A stretch of DNA of 64,000 nucleotides from Aromatoleum toluvorans (lineage in GTDB: Bacteria > Pseudomonadota > Gammaproteobacteria > Burkholderiales > Rhodocyclaceae), in NCBI RefSeq assembly GCF_012910905.1, contig NZ_WTVN01000023.1, positions 18,261 to 82,260 on the forward strand, written 5' to 3'. The position numbers were made by a program, and so were the translations under genes. Numbering within the stretch: the first letter of the stretch is position 1; every line of letters begins with the position of its first letter. Below are positions 53,435-63,887 of this stretch, piece after piece. The notes below the pieces were generated by a model. It was not told the DNA's origin. It saw only the letters and a list, made by a program, of their open reading frames with translations, and searched no databases.

Positions 53435-54280
53435 ATGGGCAGCGAGTTGGGTAGCGAACGGGGTAGCACCGATTGGAACATGCAGGGCGAGACGATCCGC
53501 CTGGATGTGCTCGAGGGCGTCGCGACGCTGACGCTGAATCGCCCGGACCGGCTGAATTCCTTCACGAAGCAAATGCACGAGGAAGTGCGCGAGGCGCTCG
53601 CCAACGTGAAGGCGGGCCGCGACGCAGGCGCCGTGCGCGTGCTGGTGCTGACCGGTGCGGGCCGCGGCTTCTGCGCCGGGCAGGACCTGTCGGACCGCGC
53701 GGTCGCGCCGGGCGCGGCGCCGGTGGACCTGGGCGAATCGGTCGAGAAGAACTACAAGCCGCTCGTGCTCGCGCTGCGCAGCCTGGAAATGCCGGTGATC
53801 GCCGCCGTGAATGGGGTCGCGGCCGGCGCCGGCGCGAGCATCGCGCTCGCCTGCGACCTCGTGTATGCGGCGCGTTCGGCGAGCTTCATCCAGTCCTTCA
53901 GCAAGCTCGGCGTGGTGCCCGACACCGGCGGCAGCTGGATCCTGCCGCGCCTCGTCGGCCCGGCGCGCGCGATGGGCATGGCGCTGCTGGGCGAGAAGCT
54001 GCCGGCCGAGCAGGCCGAAGCCTGGGGCCTGATCTGGAAGTGCGTCGATGACGAGGCGCTGATGCCGACCGTGCGCGAAATCGCGGCCAGCCTCGCGAAA
54101 GGGCCGACTTTCGGCTACGCGAAGACCAAGCAGGCGATCTGGGCGAGCTCGACCAACGACTTCGAGACCCAGCTCAACCTCGAGCGCGACCTGATGACCG
54201 TGTGCGGCAACTCGAACGACTACCGCGAAGGGGTCGCCGCGTTCATGGAGAAGCGCAGCCCGAACTTCAAGGGTGACTGA
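53435..54280 (+). CDS. paaG: 1,2-epoxyphenylacetyl-CoA isomerase
   Basis: 281 aa from ATG 53435, AGGAGGAG upstream; an internal ATG at 53480 would also give a normal crotonase. The crotonase fold is clear: GVATLTLNRPDRLNSFT, VLTGAGRGFCAGQDLSDR, the oxyanion-hole region NGVAAGAGASIALACD, and GVVPDTGGSWILPRLVG. PaaG turns ring-1,2-epoxyphenylacetyl-CoA into the seven-membered oxepin-CoA and later isomerises a dienoyl-CoA. First gene of the catabolic operon. A palindromic repeat separates it from paaH. Confidence 0.92.
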   Translation: MGSELGSERGSTDWNMQGETIRLDVLEGVATLTLNRPDRLNSFTKQMHEEVREALANVKAGRDAGAVRVLVLTGAGRGFCAGQDLSDRAVAPGAAPVDLGESVEKNYKPLVLALRSLEMPVIAAVNGVAAGAGASIALACDLVYAARSASFIQSFSKLGVVPDTGGSWILPRLVGPARAMGMALLGEKLPAEQAEAWGLIWKCVDDEALMPTVREIAASLAKGPTFGYAKTKQAIWASSTNDFETQLNLERDLMTVCGNSNDYREGVAAFMEKRSPNFKGD

Positions 54281-54313
54281 GATGCTACAGCCCCCACGCT
54301 CACTTCGTTCGCT

Positions 54314-54364
54314 GCCCCCCGAGGGGGCGCAGGCCTCCCTTGGGGCGGCCCAGCGGGAGGCCTG
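54314..54364. repeat. REP-like palindromic element between paaG and paaH
   Basis: GCCCCC/GGGGGC (54314-54328) is followed by CAGGCCTCCC/GGGAGGCCTG (54330-54364), a perfect 10-bp inverted repeat with a G/C-rich spacer. The composition and layout resemble an intergenic repeat seen in many betaproteobacterial genomes. It may attenuate or stabilise the operon mRNA. Confidence 0.6.
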
Positions 54365-54397
54365 GTGCCCGCGTGAAATTGAAGCGAGGGGCGCGTG

Positions 54398-55930
54398 ATG
54401 GCGCCCCTCGGCAAAAACGTGAAGGTGCTGGTCGTCGGCGCCGGCGCGATGGGCAGCGGCATCGCCCAGGTCGCGGCGCGCGCGGGCCACACCGTGTATC
54501 TGTACGACGGCTGCGCCGAGGCGATTACCGCCGGGCGCGCGGCGATCGAAAAGGACCTCAGGTTCCTCGTGGCCAAGGGCCGGCTGGGAGAGACCGAGGC
54601 CGCGGCGACGCTGGCGCGCGTCGTGCCGGTGACGACGCTGTCGGAGGCCCGCGACGCCGCTCTCGCGATCGAGGCGATCGTCGAGAACCTGGACGTCAAG
54701 CGCAAGCTGTTCGCCGAACTGGAAAGCACGCTCGGCGCGGACGCGATCATCGCGAGCAACACCTCGTCGCTGTCGATCAACGCGATGGCGGCGGGGCTCG
54801 CGCGTCCCGGACGCCTCGCCGGCCTGCACTTCTTCAACCCCGCGCCGCGCATGGCGCTGGTCGAGGTGGTGTCGGGCCTGACCACCGACCGCGACGTCGC
54901 CGAGACCCTGTACGCGACGGCGCGCGCGTGGGGCAAGATGCCCGTGCATGCGACTTCGACGCCGGGCTTCATCGTGAACCGCGTCGCGCGGCCCTACTAC
55001 GCCGAGGCGTTGCGCGTGCTTGCCGAGCACGAGGCGGAGCCGGCGACGCTGGATGCGATCCTGCGCGAAGGCTGCGGCTTCGCGATGGGTCCCTTCGAGC
55101 TCATGGACCTGATCGGCCACGACGTGAACTTCGCGGTGACGAAGTCGGTGTTCGACGCCTACTTCGGCGACCGCCGCTTCGCGCCCAGCCCGTTCCAGCA
55201 GGAGCTCGTCGCCGCCGGGCGCCTCGGGCGCAAGACCGGGCGCGGCATTTTCGAGTACGGCGAACTCGCCGCGAAGCCCGTGCCGCAGGACGAGCCGGCG
55301 CACGAGGGCGAAGCGCGCATCACGGTGGTCGGAGACATCGGTGCCGCGGCGCCGCTGCTGGCGCGCCTGGAAGCGGCCGGCATCGAGGTGCGGCGCGAGC
55401 CGGGCATGCCCGGGCATCGCGGCTGGATGCAGATCGGCGCCGCGCGCGTCGCGCTCACCGACGGCCGCACCGCGACCAGCCGCGCGGCCGAGGAACGCCA
55501 GCCCAACCTCGTGCTCTTCGACCTGTGCCTCGACTACTCGACCAGCACCCGCATCGCGCTCACGCGCGCCGACCAGTGCGGCCTCGGCGCGCTGCGCGGC
55601 GTCGCCGGCACCTTCCAGAAGGCGGGTTTCAAGGTCAGCGTGATCGACGACGTCGCCGGCCTGATCGCCCTGCGCACCGTCGCGATGCTCGCGAACGAGG
55701 CCGCCGACGCGGTGCTGCAGGGCGTCGCCAGCGCGCGCGACGTCGATACCGCGATGCGCTACGGGACCAACTACCCGAAGGGCGGGCCGCTCGCGTGGGC
55801 CGACCAGCTCGGTGCCGGTTTCGTCGTCGAGGTGCTGGCGAACCTGAAGGAACACTATGGCGAGGAGCGCTACCGCGTGTCGCCGCTGCTGCGCCGCAAG
55901 GCCCACAACGGGGAGGCGATGTATGACTGA
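54398..55930 (+). CDS. paaH: 3-hydroxyadipyl-CoA dehydrogenase
   Basis: 510 aa from ATG 54398; a GTG directly before it is an alternative start. The NAD-binding motif VGAGAMGSGIAQVAARAG, the catalytic-region ASNTSSLSI and LHFFNPAPRM, and two 3HCDH C-terminal domains (the second about 400-495) fit PaaH/PaaC-type dehydrogenases of about 500 residues. It oxidises 3-hydroxyadipyl-CoA to 3-oxoadipyl-CoA in the lower pathway. Its end overlaps paaI by 8 bp. Confidence 0.92.
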   Translation: MAPLGKNVKVLVVGAGAMGSGIAQVAARAGHTVYLYDGCAEAITAGRAAIEKDLRFLVAKGRLGETEAAATLARVVPVTTLSEARDAALAIEAIVENLDVKRKLFAELESTLGADAIIASNTSSLSINAMAAGLARPGRLAGLHFFNPAPRMALVEVVSGLTTDRDVAETLYATARAWGKMPVHATSTPGFIVNRVARPYYAEALRVLAEHEAEPATLDAILREGCGFAMGPFELMDLIGHDVNFAVTKSVFDAYFGDRRFAPSPFQQELVAAGRLGRKTGRGIFEYGELAAKPVPQDEPAHEGEARITVVGDIGAAAPLLARLEAAGIEVRREPGMPGHRGWMQIGAARVALTDGRTATSRAAEERQPNLVLFDLCLDYSTSTRIALTRADQCGLGALRGVAGTFQKAGFKVSVIDDVAGLIALRTVAMLANEAADAVLQGVASARDVDTAMRYGTNYPKGGPLAWADQLGAGFVVEVLANLKEHYGEERYRVSPLLRRKAHNGEAMYD

Positions 55931-56387
55931 GGCAGGCTATCGCGACCTCACCAACGGCCTGCCCCCGCAGGCCGTCGCCGAGCGCGTGCGCGACGGCATG
56001 GCGGAGAACGACCGCGTGCTGCACGCCAACGGGATCCGCTTCGAGGCCGTCGGCCCGGGCTACGCGAAGCTCACGATGACGGTGCGCGAGGAGATGCTCA
56101 ACGGCTTCGACATCTGCCACGGCGGCTTCATCACGGTGCTTGCCGACGCGGCCTTCGCCTACGCGTGCAACAGCTACAACGAGCAGACTGTCGCCTCCGG
56201 CATCAGCCTCGACTTCATGGCGCCCGGCCGTCCCGGCGACGTCCTGTGCGCCGAGGCGAAGGAAGTGTTCGCGGCCGGGCGCACCGGGGTGTACGACGTC
56301 AGCGTGACGAACCCCCGGGGCGAGCTGATCGCGGTGATGCGCGGCAAGTCGTACCGACTGAAGGGGAGGGCGGTCGTCGAGCTGTGA
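55923..56387 (+). CDS. paaI: Phenylacetyl-CoA pathway thioesterase
   Basis: 154 aa hot-dog thioesterase. The signature LNGFDICHGGFITVLADAAFAYACNS is that of PaaI, with catalytic Asn and Asp residues. It hydrolyses (hydroxy)phenylacetyl-CoA to rescue CoA and prevent jamming of the pathway. ATG 55923 lies within the last codons of paaH. Confidence 0.92.
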   Translation: MTEAGYRDLTNGLPPQAVAERVRDGMAENDRVLHANGIRFEAVGPGYAKLTMTVREEMLNGFDICHGGFITVLADAAFAYACNSYNEQTVASGISLDFMAPGRPGDVLCAEAKEVFAAGRTGVYDVSVTNPRGELIAVMRGKSYRLKGRAVVEL

Positions 56388-56422
56388 AATGAACGGGGTT
56401 TGACGCGGGTCACTCCGGGATC

Positions 56423-56436
56423 CCCCGCAGGCGGGG
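56423..56436 (+). terminator. Hairpin between paaI and paaK
   Basis: CCCCG (56423-56427) pairs with CGGGG (56432-56436) over a CAGG loop, followed by AATAATT. It is a possible weak attenuator; a promoter for paaK in the same 109-bp gap is also possible (TTGACG at 56400). Confidence 0.35.
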
Positions 56437-56496
56437 AATAATTCCGGATTCATACGAAATCCGTGCAGACCGAAGAATCTTGGAGGAGAGAGAGCA

Positions 56497-57819
<1,323 letters not shown>

Positions 57820-57836
57820 GAGGAGGAGACAACGGA

Positions 57837-58838
57837 ATGTATACCCAAGCACTGGACATCCCGCAGCAGGGCGCCGACAAGGGGCCGAAGGCGGTCGAGA
57901 ATCCCGCTTACCAGGCCGAGTTCGACGCCAAGATCGATGCCGGCGGCTACATCGAGGCCAAGGACTGGATGCCCGAGGCCTACCGCAAGACGCTGGTGCG
58001 CCAGATCAGCCAGCACGCGCATTCCGAGATCGTCGGCATGCTGCCCGAAGGCAACTGGATCACGCGTGCGCCGACCCTGAAGCGCAAGGCGATCCTGCTC
58101 GCGAAGGTGCAGGACGAGGGCGGCCACGGCCTCTATCTCTACGCGGCGGCGGAGACCTTGGGCGTGTCGCGCGACGAATTGCTGGATGCGTTGCACACCG
58201 GCAAGGCCAAGTACAGCTCGATCTTCAACTACCCGACGCTCACCTGGGCGGACATCGGCGTGATCGGCTGGCTGGTCGATGGCGCGGCGATCATGAACCA
58301 GATCCCGCTGTGCAAGTGCAGCTACGGTCCCTATGCGCGCGCGATGGTGCGCATCTGCAAGGAGGAATCCTTCCACCAGCGCCAGGGCTACGACCTGCTG
58401 CTGACGATGATGAAGGGCACCGACGAGCAGCGCGAGATGGTGCAGGACGCCGTGAATCGCTGGTGGTGGCCGTCGATCATGATGTTCGGCCCGCACGACA
58501 AGGACTCCGTGCATTCGGGGCAGAGCGCGCGCTGGGGCATCAAGCGCATCTCCAACGACGACCTGCGCCAGAAGTTCGTCGATGCGACCGTGAAGCAGGC
58601 CGAGGTGCTGGGCGTGACGATGCCCGACCCGGCGCTGCAGTGGAACGCCGAACGCGGGCACTACGACTACGGCGCGATCGACTGGGACGAGTTCTGGAAC
58701 GTCGTGAACGGCCACGGCCAGGGCAACGTCGACCGCCTCGCCGCGCGTGTGAAGGCGTGGGAGGACGGCGCCTGGGTGCGCGACGCCGCGCTGGAGCACG
58801 AACGCAAGCGTGCCGCGCGCGAGGATCAGGCGGCCTGA
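57837..58838 (+). CDS. paaA: Phenylacetyl-CoA epoxidase catalytic subunit
   Basis: 333 aa from ATG 57837, AGGAGGAG upstream. A ferritin-like diiron domain with two ExxH motifs, E94-H97 and E177-H180, supplies the carboxylate and His ligands. It inserts oxygen across C1-C2 of phenylacetyl-CoA with PaaC as structural partner and PaaE as reductase. Length is normal for the family. Confidence 0.96.
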   Translation: MYTQALDIPQQGADKGPKAVENPAYQAEFDAKIDAGGYIEAKDWMPEAYRKTLVRQISQHAHSEIVGMLPEGNWITRAPTLKRKAILLAKVQDEGGHGLYLYAAAETLGVSRDELLDALHTGKAKYSSIFNYPTLTWADIGVIGWLVDGAAIMNQIPLCKCSYGPYARAMVRICKEESFHQRQGYDLLLTMMKGTDEQREMVQDAVNRWWWPSIMMFGPHDKDSVHSGQSARWGIKRISNDDLRQKFVDATVKQAEVLGVTMPDPALQWNAERGHYDYGAIDWDEFWNVVNGHGQGNVDRLAARVKAWEDGAWVRDAALEHERKRAAREDQAA

Positions 58839-58905
58839 CAGGAACATCCCGAACACACCGACAGAAAGGGCGGCCCCGGCCAGCCCTCACGAGAGGAGAA
58901 GAGAC

Positions 58906-59193
58906 ATGGAACGCAAGGAATGGCCGCTGTGGGAAGTCTTCGTGCGCAGCCGCAACGGACTCGATCACAAGCACTGCGGCAGCGTGCACGCGCCCGACGC
59001 CAAGCTCGCGCTGCAGGTCGCGCGCGACGTGTACACCCGCCGTCAGGAAGGCGTGAGCATCTGGGTCGTGCAGGCGGACCACATCGTCGCGTCGGACCCC
59101 GACGCGAAGCCCGAGCTGTTCGACCCGGCCGAGGACAAGATCTACCGGCATCCGACCTTCTACCAGCTGCCCGACGAAGTGAACCACATGTGA
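58906..59193 (+). CDS. paaB: Phenylacetyl-CoA epoxidase subunit PaaB
   Basis: 95 aa, GAGGAG upstream. The N-terminus WPLWEVFVRSRNGLDHKHCGSVHAPDA and the later SIWVVQADHI are diagnostic of PaaB. It bridges PaaAC heterodimers in the epoxidase complex. Confidence 0.95.
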   Translation: MERKEWPLWEVFVRSRNGLDHKHCGSVHAPDAKLALQVARDVYTRRQEGVSIWVVQADHIVASDPDAKPELFDPAEDKIYRHPTFYQLPDEVNHM

Positions 59194-59206
59194 GAGGGCT
59201 GCACCG

Positions 59207-59980
59207 ATGACGACCCCCAACCCCGCCCCGCTTGCCGCCCATCTCGAATACGTCACCCGCCTCGGCGACAACGCGCTGATCCTCGGCCAGCGCATGTCCG
59301 AATGGTGCGGCCACGCGCCGGTGCTCGAAGAGGACATGGCGCTCGGCAACATGTCGCTCGACCTGATCGGCCAGGCGCGCATGCTCCTGACTCACGCCGG
59401 CAAGCTCGAAGGCCAGGGCCGCGACGAGGACCAGCTCGCCTTCCTGCGCACCGAGATGAATTACCGCAATCTCACGCTGTGCGAGCTGCCGAACGCCGAC
59501 TTCGGCCGCACGATGGTGCGCAACTTCCTCTTCGCGAGCTTCCAGGTGCTGCTGTGGGAGCGCCTGCTCGCGTCGCACGATAGCGAGCTCGCCGCGATCG
59601 CCGCGAAGAGCATCAAGGAAGCGCGCTACCACGCGCAGCACGCCGGCGACTGGGTCGTGCGCCTGGGCGACGGCACTGCCGAATCGCACGAGCGCACGCA
59701 GGCCGCCCTCGACTACCTGTGGCCCTACACCGCAGAGTTCTTCGTCGTGACCCCGAGCGACGAAGCTGCCGCCGCGGCGGGCATCGGCCCGGCGTGGAGC
59801 GAGCTCGAAGCGGCGTGGGAAGCGGCGGTCGTGCCGGTGCTGAACGAGGCGACGCTGACCGTGCCCGCGCGCACGCCGTTCAAGTCCTGGGGCAAGTTCG
59901 GCCGCCACAGCGAGCACCTGGGGCATCTGCTGTCCGAGATGCAGTACATGCAGCGCACCTATCCGGGAGCGCAATGGTGA
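59207..59980 (+). CDS. paaC: Phenylacetyl-CoA epoxidase structural subunit
   Basis: 257 aa. Ferritin-like helices with AYVTRLGDNALILGQRMSEWCG-type N-terminus (here LEYVTRLGDNALILGQRMSEWCG region) and EARYHAQHAGDWVVRLGDGT. PaaC resembles PaaA but does not hold the active diiron site; it forms the catalytic heterodimer with PaaA. The following gap holds a palindromic repeat. Confidence 0.95.
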   Translation: MTTPNPAPLAAHLEYVTRLGDNALILGQRMSEWCGHAPVLEEDMALGNMSLDLIGQARMLLTHAGKLEGQGRDEDQLAFLRTEMNYRNLTLCELPNADFGRTMVRNFLFASFQVLLWERLLASHDSELAAIAAKSIKEARYHAQHAGDWVVRLGDGTAESHERTQAALDYLWPYTAEFFVVTPSDEAAAAAGIGPAWSELEAAWEAAVVPVLNEATLTVPARTPFKSWGKFGRHSEHLGHLLSEMQYMQRTYPGAQW

Positions 59981-59988
59981 GCACGAAC

Positions 59989-60085
59989 GTAGGGCGGAAA
60001 AGCGTAGCGCCTTCCGCCGTATGCCATCCGTGCGTGTACGACGTGCGGCGCATGCGGCGGATAACGCTTCGCTCATCCGCCCTAC
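59989..60085. repeat. BIME-like double-hairpin repeat between paaC and paaD
   Basis: GTAGGGCGGA (59989-59998) and TCCGCCCTAC (60076-60085) form a perfect 10-bp outer inverted repeat. Inside are two hairpins, GGCGGAA/TTCCGCC and GGCGGAT/ATCCGCC. The GTAGGGCGGA ends and AAGCGTAGCGC core are those of a widespread REP/BIME-type repeat. Confidence 0.7.
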
Positions 60086-60103
60086 AAAAGCGACTCACGA
60101 GCA

Positions 60104-60613
60104 ATGACAGGTAGCGCGACCATGTTGACCGAAACCCAGGCCTGGGACGTCCTCCACGCCGTGCCCGACCCCGAGATCCCGGTGATCTCGGTGACCGAGC
60201 TCGGCATCGTGCGCGCAGTCGTCGCGCGCGACGGCGGCCTGCATGTCGTCGTCACGCCGACCTATTCGGGCTGCCCGGCGACCGAGGTGATCTCGCAGAG
60301 CATCCACGACGCGCTGGTCGCGGCCGGCGCGGGGGAGGTTTCCGTCGAGACGCGCCTCGCGCCCGCGTGGACCACCGACTGGATCACCGAGTCCGCGAAG
60401 GAAAAGCTCCGCGCCTACGGCATCGCGCCTCCCGGCGGCGATGCACCGGTCGCGGGCCCCCAGCCGATCCGCTTCGTGCCCCGCAAGCTCGCCTGCCCGC
60501 GCTGCGGCTCGACCGACACGACGCGCCTGTCGCAGTTCGGCTCGACCGCGTGCAAGGCGCTGTACCGCTGCCAGAGCTGCCTGGAGCCGTTCGAGTACTT
60601 CAAACCCATATAA
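60104..60613 (+). CDS. paaD: Phenylacetyl-CoA epoxidase maturation protein PaaD
   Basis: 169 aa from ATG 60104; ATG 60122 (163 aa) is equally possible. The N-terminal DUF59/MIP18-type domain has VPDPEIPVISVTELGIVR and TPTYSGCPATEVI. The C-terminus has two Cys pairs (CPRCGS and CQSC) that may bind zinc. PaaD is needed for epoxidase activity, probably in Fe-S cluster supply to PaaE, and is not part of the final complex. Confidence 0.93.
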   Translation: MTGSATMLTETQAWDVLHAVPDPEIPVISVTELGIVRAVVARDGGLHVVVTPTYSGCPATEVISQSIHDALVAAGAGEVSVETRLAPAWTTDWITESAKEKLRAYGIAPPGGDAPVAGPQPIRFVPRKLACPRCGSTDTTRLSQFGSTACKALYRCQSCLEPFEYFKPI

Positions 60614-60654
60614 GGACCGAGTCGCTCGCAGAAGCGATCGAGGAGACAAGAGAC

Positions 60655-61740
60655 ATGACGACGACGCACAGAACGCCGAAGTTCCACCCGCTCAAAGTCG
60701 CCGAGGTGCGGCGCGAGACGCCCGAATCCGTGAGCCTGCGCTTCGAGATCCCGGCCGAGCTCGCCGACGACTACCGCTTCGAGCAGGGCCAGCACCTCAA
60801 CCTGAAAGTGAAGGTGAACGGCGAGGAGCTGCGCCGCTCGTATTCGATCTGTTCCGGCGTCGATGACGGCGAGTTGCGCGTCGCGATCAAGAAGATCAAC
60901 GGCGGCGTGTTCTCGACCTGGGCCAACGACGAAGGCATCAAGGCCGGCGACGTGCTGGAGGTGATGACGCCCGAAGGCCGCTTCCACACGCCGCTCGACG
61001 CCAGGCACGCCAAGCACTACGTCGCCTTCGCCGCCGGCAGCGGCATCACGCCGATCCTGTCGCTGGTGAAGACGACGCTGCGTGCCGAGCCCAACAGCCG
61101 CTTCACGCTGGTCTACAGCAACCGCCGCCAGGCGAGCGTGATGTTCGCCGAGACGCTCGAAGACCTGAAGAACCGCTACATGTCGCGCTTCACGCTGTAC
61201 AACCTGTTCTCGCGCGAGGAGCAGGAAGTGCCGCTGTTCAACGGGCGGCTCGACGGCGAGCGCGTGCGCATGTTCCTCGACACGCTGATTCCTGCCGACA
61301 CGATCGACGAAGCCTTTATCTGCGGCCCCGGCGGCATGATCGACGAAGTCGAGGCGGCACTGCTCGCAGGCGGCCTCGCGGCCGAGCACGTCCACCTGGA
61401 GCGCTTCGGCGTGCCGGCGACCGCCCCCGAACACCACGCCGAACCGGGCGATGCGACGCAGGCGAAAGTCACCGTGATTGCCGACGGCCTCAAGCGCGAG
61501 ATGGAGTTCCGCGCCGAGGATCCGTCGATCCTGGATGTCGCGCTGCGCGCCGGCATGGACCTGCCGTATTCGTGCAAGGGCGGCGTGTGCTGCACCTGCC
61601 GCGCGAAACTGCTTGAGGGCAAGGTGCGCATGGACAAGAATTTCACCCTCGAGCAGCCGGACATCGATGCCGGCTACATTCTCACCTGCCAGTCGCACCC
61701 GCTCACCGAGCGCGTCGTCATCAGTTTCGACGAGCGCTGA
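60655..61740 (+). CDS. paaE: Phenylacetyl-CoA epoxidase reductase subunit
   Basis: 361 aa from ATG 60655. A ferredoxin-NADP reductase module (RRSYSICSGVDDG for FAD, AAGSGITPILSLVK and FICGPGGMIDEV for NADPH) is followed by a plant-type 2Fe-2S domain with CKGGVCCTC and a later Cys in YILTCQS. It passes electrons from NADPH to the PaaA diiron centre. Confidence 0.95.
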   Translation: MTTTHRTPKFHPLKVAEVRRETPESVSLRFEIPAELADDYRFEQGQHLNLKVKVNGEELRRSYSICSGVDDGELRVAIKKINGGVFSTWANDEGIKAGDVLEVMTPEGRFHTPLDARHAKHYVAFAAGSGITPILSLVKTTLRAEPNSRFTLVYSNRRQASVMFAETLEDLKNRYMSRFTLYNLFSREEQEVPLFNGRLDGERVRMFLDTLIPADTIDEAFICGPGGMIDEVEAALLAGGLAAEHVHLERFGVPATAPEHHAEPGDATQAKVTVIADGLKREMEFRAEDPSILDVALRAGMDLPYSCKGGVCCTCRAKLLEGKVRMDKNFTLEQPDIDAGYILTCQSHPLTERVVISFDER

Positions 61741-61781
61741 AGGCCGCGACGGCAGACATCTCCCCCGACACGGAATCCCGC

Positions 61782-62408
61782 ATGGCACGAGGCAAGGCAC
61801 CCACTTTCGAACTGCAGCGCGCGACGATGTTGCGCGCGGCGGCGGGGCTCTTTGCCGAGAAGGGTTTCCACAACGCGTCGATGGCCGCCATCGCGCAGGC
61901 CTGCGGGGTGTCGAAGCCGCTGCTGTACCACTACTACCGCGACAAGGAGCACCTGCTGTTCGACATCGCCGACAGCTACATCGACGAGCTGCTCGCGATC
62001 GTCGCGGCCGTGGAGGCGCGCAAGCTCGCCGCGGAAGACCACTTCGCGGAACTCGTGACGCGCTTCATGGAAGAGTACGAGCACGCGCAGGATCAGCACA
62101 TGGTGATCGTGCAGGATGTGAAGTTCCTGCGCGAGGAGCAGGCCGCGAGCGTCGCCGGCAAGCAGCGCCGCGTCGTCGCTGCCTTCGCCGACGCGCTGGC
62201 GCGCGTGGAGCCGGGCCTGAAGGGGCGCAAGCTCGACAAGGCGGTCACGATGATCCTGTTCGGGATGATCAACTGGACCTTCACGTGGCTGCGCGCCGAC
62301 GGTCCGCTGACCTTCCGCGACATGGCGCCCATCGTCACGCAGATCTTCCTGAACGGCGTGCGCGGTCTGATGAGAAAAGAGGAGCCGGCAGCGAGCGAGG
62401 CCGGTTAG
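61782..62408 (+). CDS. paaR: TetR-family repressor of the paa genes
   Basis: 208 aa. The N-terminal helix-turn-helix is MLRAAAGLFAEKGFHNASMAAIAQACGVSKPLLYHYYRDKEHLL; the rest is an all-helical ligand domain with a C-terminal TetR_C-like region (FMEEYEHAQDQHMVI). TetR PaaR proteins repress paa genes and are released by phenylacetyl-CoA. The palindrome at 53264-53279 is the likely operator. The family call is firm; the name rests on position. Confidence 0.87.
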   Translation: MARGKAPTFELQRATMLRAAAGLFAEKGFHNASMAAIAQACGVSKPLLYHYYRDKEHLLFDIADSYIDELLAIVAAVEARKLAAEDHFAELVTRFMEEYEHAQDQHMVIVQDVKFLREEQAASVAGKQRRVVAAFADALARVEPGLKGRKLDKAVTMILFGMINWTFTWLRADGPLTFRDMAPIVTQIFLNGVRGLMRKEEPAASEAG

Positions 62409-62503
62409 CGATTGCGCGGCAACGGGAGAAAGTCGCTTGAAGCAAGCGACGGCGGTTATGCTCCCCGTGCGACCTCCGGTGGTGCGATCGATGTCGTGAA
62501 TTT

Positions 62504-62545
62504 GTGACACAGATCAATAGTTTGACTGGCAATAGTTTGTATCGT
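62504..62545 (+). promoter_or_regulatory. CRP/FNR-type class II promoter of the binding-protein gene
   Basis: GTGACACAGATCAA (62504-62517) matches FNR at 8/10; read as TGTGA-N6-TCAAT it also matches the CRP consensus with the same centre. TATCGT (62540-62545) lies at the exact class II distance of 34.5 bp. Which regulator binds cannot be told from sequence. Confidence 0.45.
62515..62539 (+). repeat. Perfect 10-bp direct repeat in the binding-protein promoter
   Basis: CAATAGTTTG occurs at 62515-62524 and 62530-62539, separated by ACTGG, within the promoter region. It could be a regulator site between the CRP/FNR-like box and the -10. Confidence 0.5.
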
Positions 62546-62621
62546 AAGCAATAATCGCCCGACGCGATCGCGGCTTCCCTCAGGCCCGATCGCCCAATAA
62601 ATCACGAGGAGGAGACACACC

Positions 62622-63770
62622 ATGAAACTGCGCACTTCCCTGATGGCTGCGATCGGCCTTGCCTTTGCCGCAACGGCCGTGCACGCCGAGATCAACGTCG
62701 GCGTGACGGTGTCGGCGACCGGGCCTGCCGCGTCGCTGGGCATTCCGGAAAAGAACACGATCGCGCTGATGCCGACGACGATCGGCGGCGAGAAGGTCAA
62801 TTACATCGTCCTCGACGACGCCTCCGACACGACTTCGGCGGTGAAGAACGTCCGCAAGCTGATCTCCGAGGACAAGGTCGACGTCATCCTCGGCTCGACG
62901 ATCACGCCGAACTCGCTGGCGATGATCGACGTCGTCGCCGAATCGGCCACGCCGATGATCTCGATGGCCGCGTCCGCGCGCATCGTCGAACCGATGGACG
63001 ACAAGAAGCGCTGGGTGTTCAAGACGCCGCAGAACGACGCGCAGATGTCGACGGCGATCGTCGAGCACATGACCAACAACAACGTGAAGACGGTCGCCTT
63101 CATCGGCTTCTCCGACGCTTACGGCGAAGGCTGGCACGAGCAGTTCGCGTCGGTGGCCGACGCGCGCAAGCTGAAGGTGGTCGCCAACGAGCGCTTCGCC
63201 CGCACCGATACCTCGGTCACCGGCCAGGTGCTGAAGATCATGGCCGCGAAGCCCGATGCCGTGCTGATCGCCGGCTCCGGCACGCCGGCCGCGCTGCCGC
63301 AGAAGGCGCTCAAGGAGCGCGGCTTCACCGGCAAGATCTACCAGACGCACGGCGTCGCCAACAACGACTTCCTGCGCGTGTGCGGCAAGGACTGCGAGGG
63401 CACCTTCCTGCCGGCCGGCCCGGTGCTCGTCGCGGCGCAACTGGCCGACGCCAACCCGGTGAAGAAGAGCGCGCTCGAATACATCACCAAGTACGAAGCC
63501 GCTCACGGCAAGGGCAGCGTGTCGACCTTCGGCGCGCACGGCTGGGACAGCGGCCTGCTGCTTGCCGCGGCCGCTCCTGCTGCGCTGAAGAAGGCCAAGC
63601 CGGGCACGAAGGAGTTCCGTGCCGCGCTGCGCGACGCGCTCGAAGGCCTGAAGGAAGTGCCCGCCGCGCATGGCATCTTCACCATGAGCGCCAATGACCA
63701 CCTGGGCCTGGACCAGCGCGCACGCGTGATGGTGCAGATCCAGAACGGGGCCTGGAAACTCGTCAAGTAA
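62622..63770 (+). CDS. Liv-type ABC transporter substrate-binding protein
   Basis: 382 aa, GAGGAGG upstream. The signal peptide ends VHA-EINVG. The mature type I periplasmic binding fold shows GVTVSATGPAASLGIPEKNTI, LDDASDTTSAVKNVRKLI, and FIGFSDAYGEGW. The family binds branched-chain amino acids, amides or aromatic acids; next to paa genes an aromatic or phenylacetate-related ligand is likely but unproven. A LivH-type permease follows. Confidence 0.9.
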   Translation: MKLRTSLMAAIGLAFAATAVHAEINVGVTVSATGPAASLGIPEKNTIALMPTTIGGEKVNYIVLDDASDTTSAVKNVRKLISEDKVDVILGSTITPNSLAMIDVVAESATPMISMAASARIVEPMDDKKRWVFKTPQNDAQMSTAIVEHMTNNNVKTVAFIGFSDAYGEGWHEQFASVADARKLKVVANERFARTDTSVTGQVLKIMAAKPDAVLIAGSGTPAALPQKALKERGFTGKIYQTHGVANNDFLRVCGKDCEGTFLPAGPVLVAAQLADANPVKKSALEYITKYEAAHGKGSVSTFGAHGWDSGLLLAAAAPAALKKAKPGTKEFRAALRDALEGLKEVPAAHGIFTMSANDHLGLDQRARVMVQIQNGAWKLVK

Positions 63771-63800
63771 GTCGTCAAGCAAGTCCTTTCCGAGCTGAAA

Positions 63801-63834
63801 CCGCGCATCACGGGCAAGGTCCCGTGCTGCGCGG
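63801..63834 (+). terminator. Stem-loop between binding-protein and permease genes
   Basis: A 14-position stem with one mismatch (63801-63814 with 63821-63834) around a CAAGGT loop. Such intercistronic stems commonly protect the binding-protein mRNA and lower expression of the permease. Confidence 0.6.
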
Positions 63835-63887
63835 CCTCCTTCGTCGCTGAAAGAGCCGGGGCATCCGCTTCCGGCCGGAGTTCGTCC

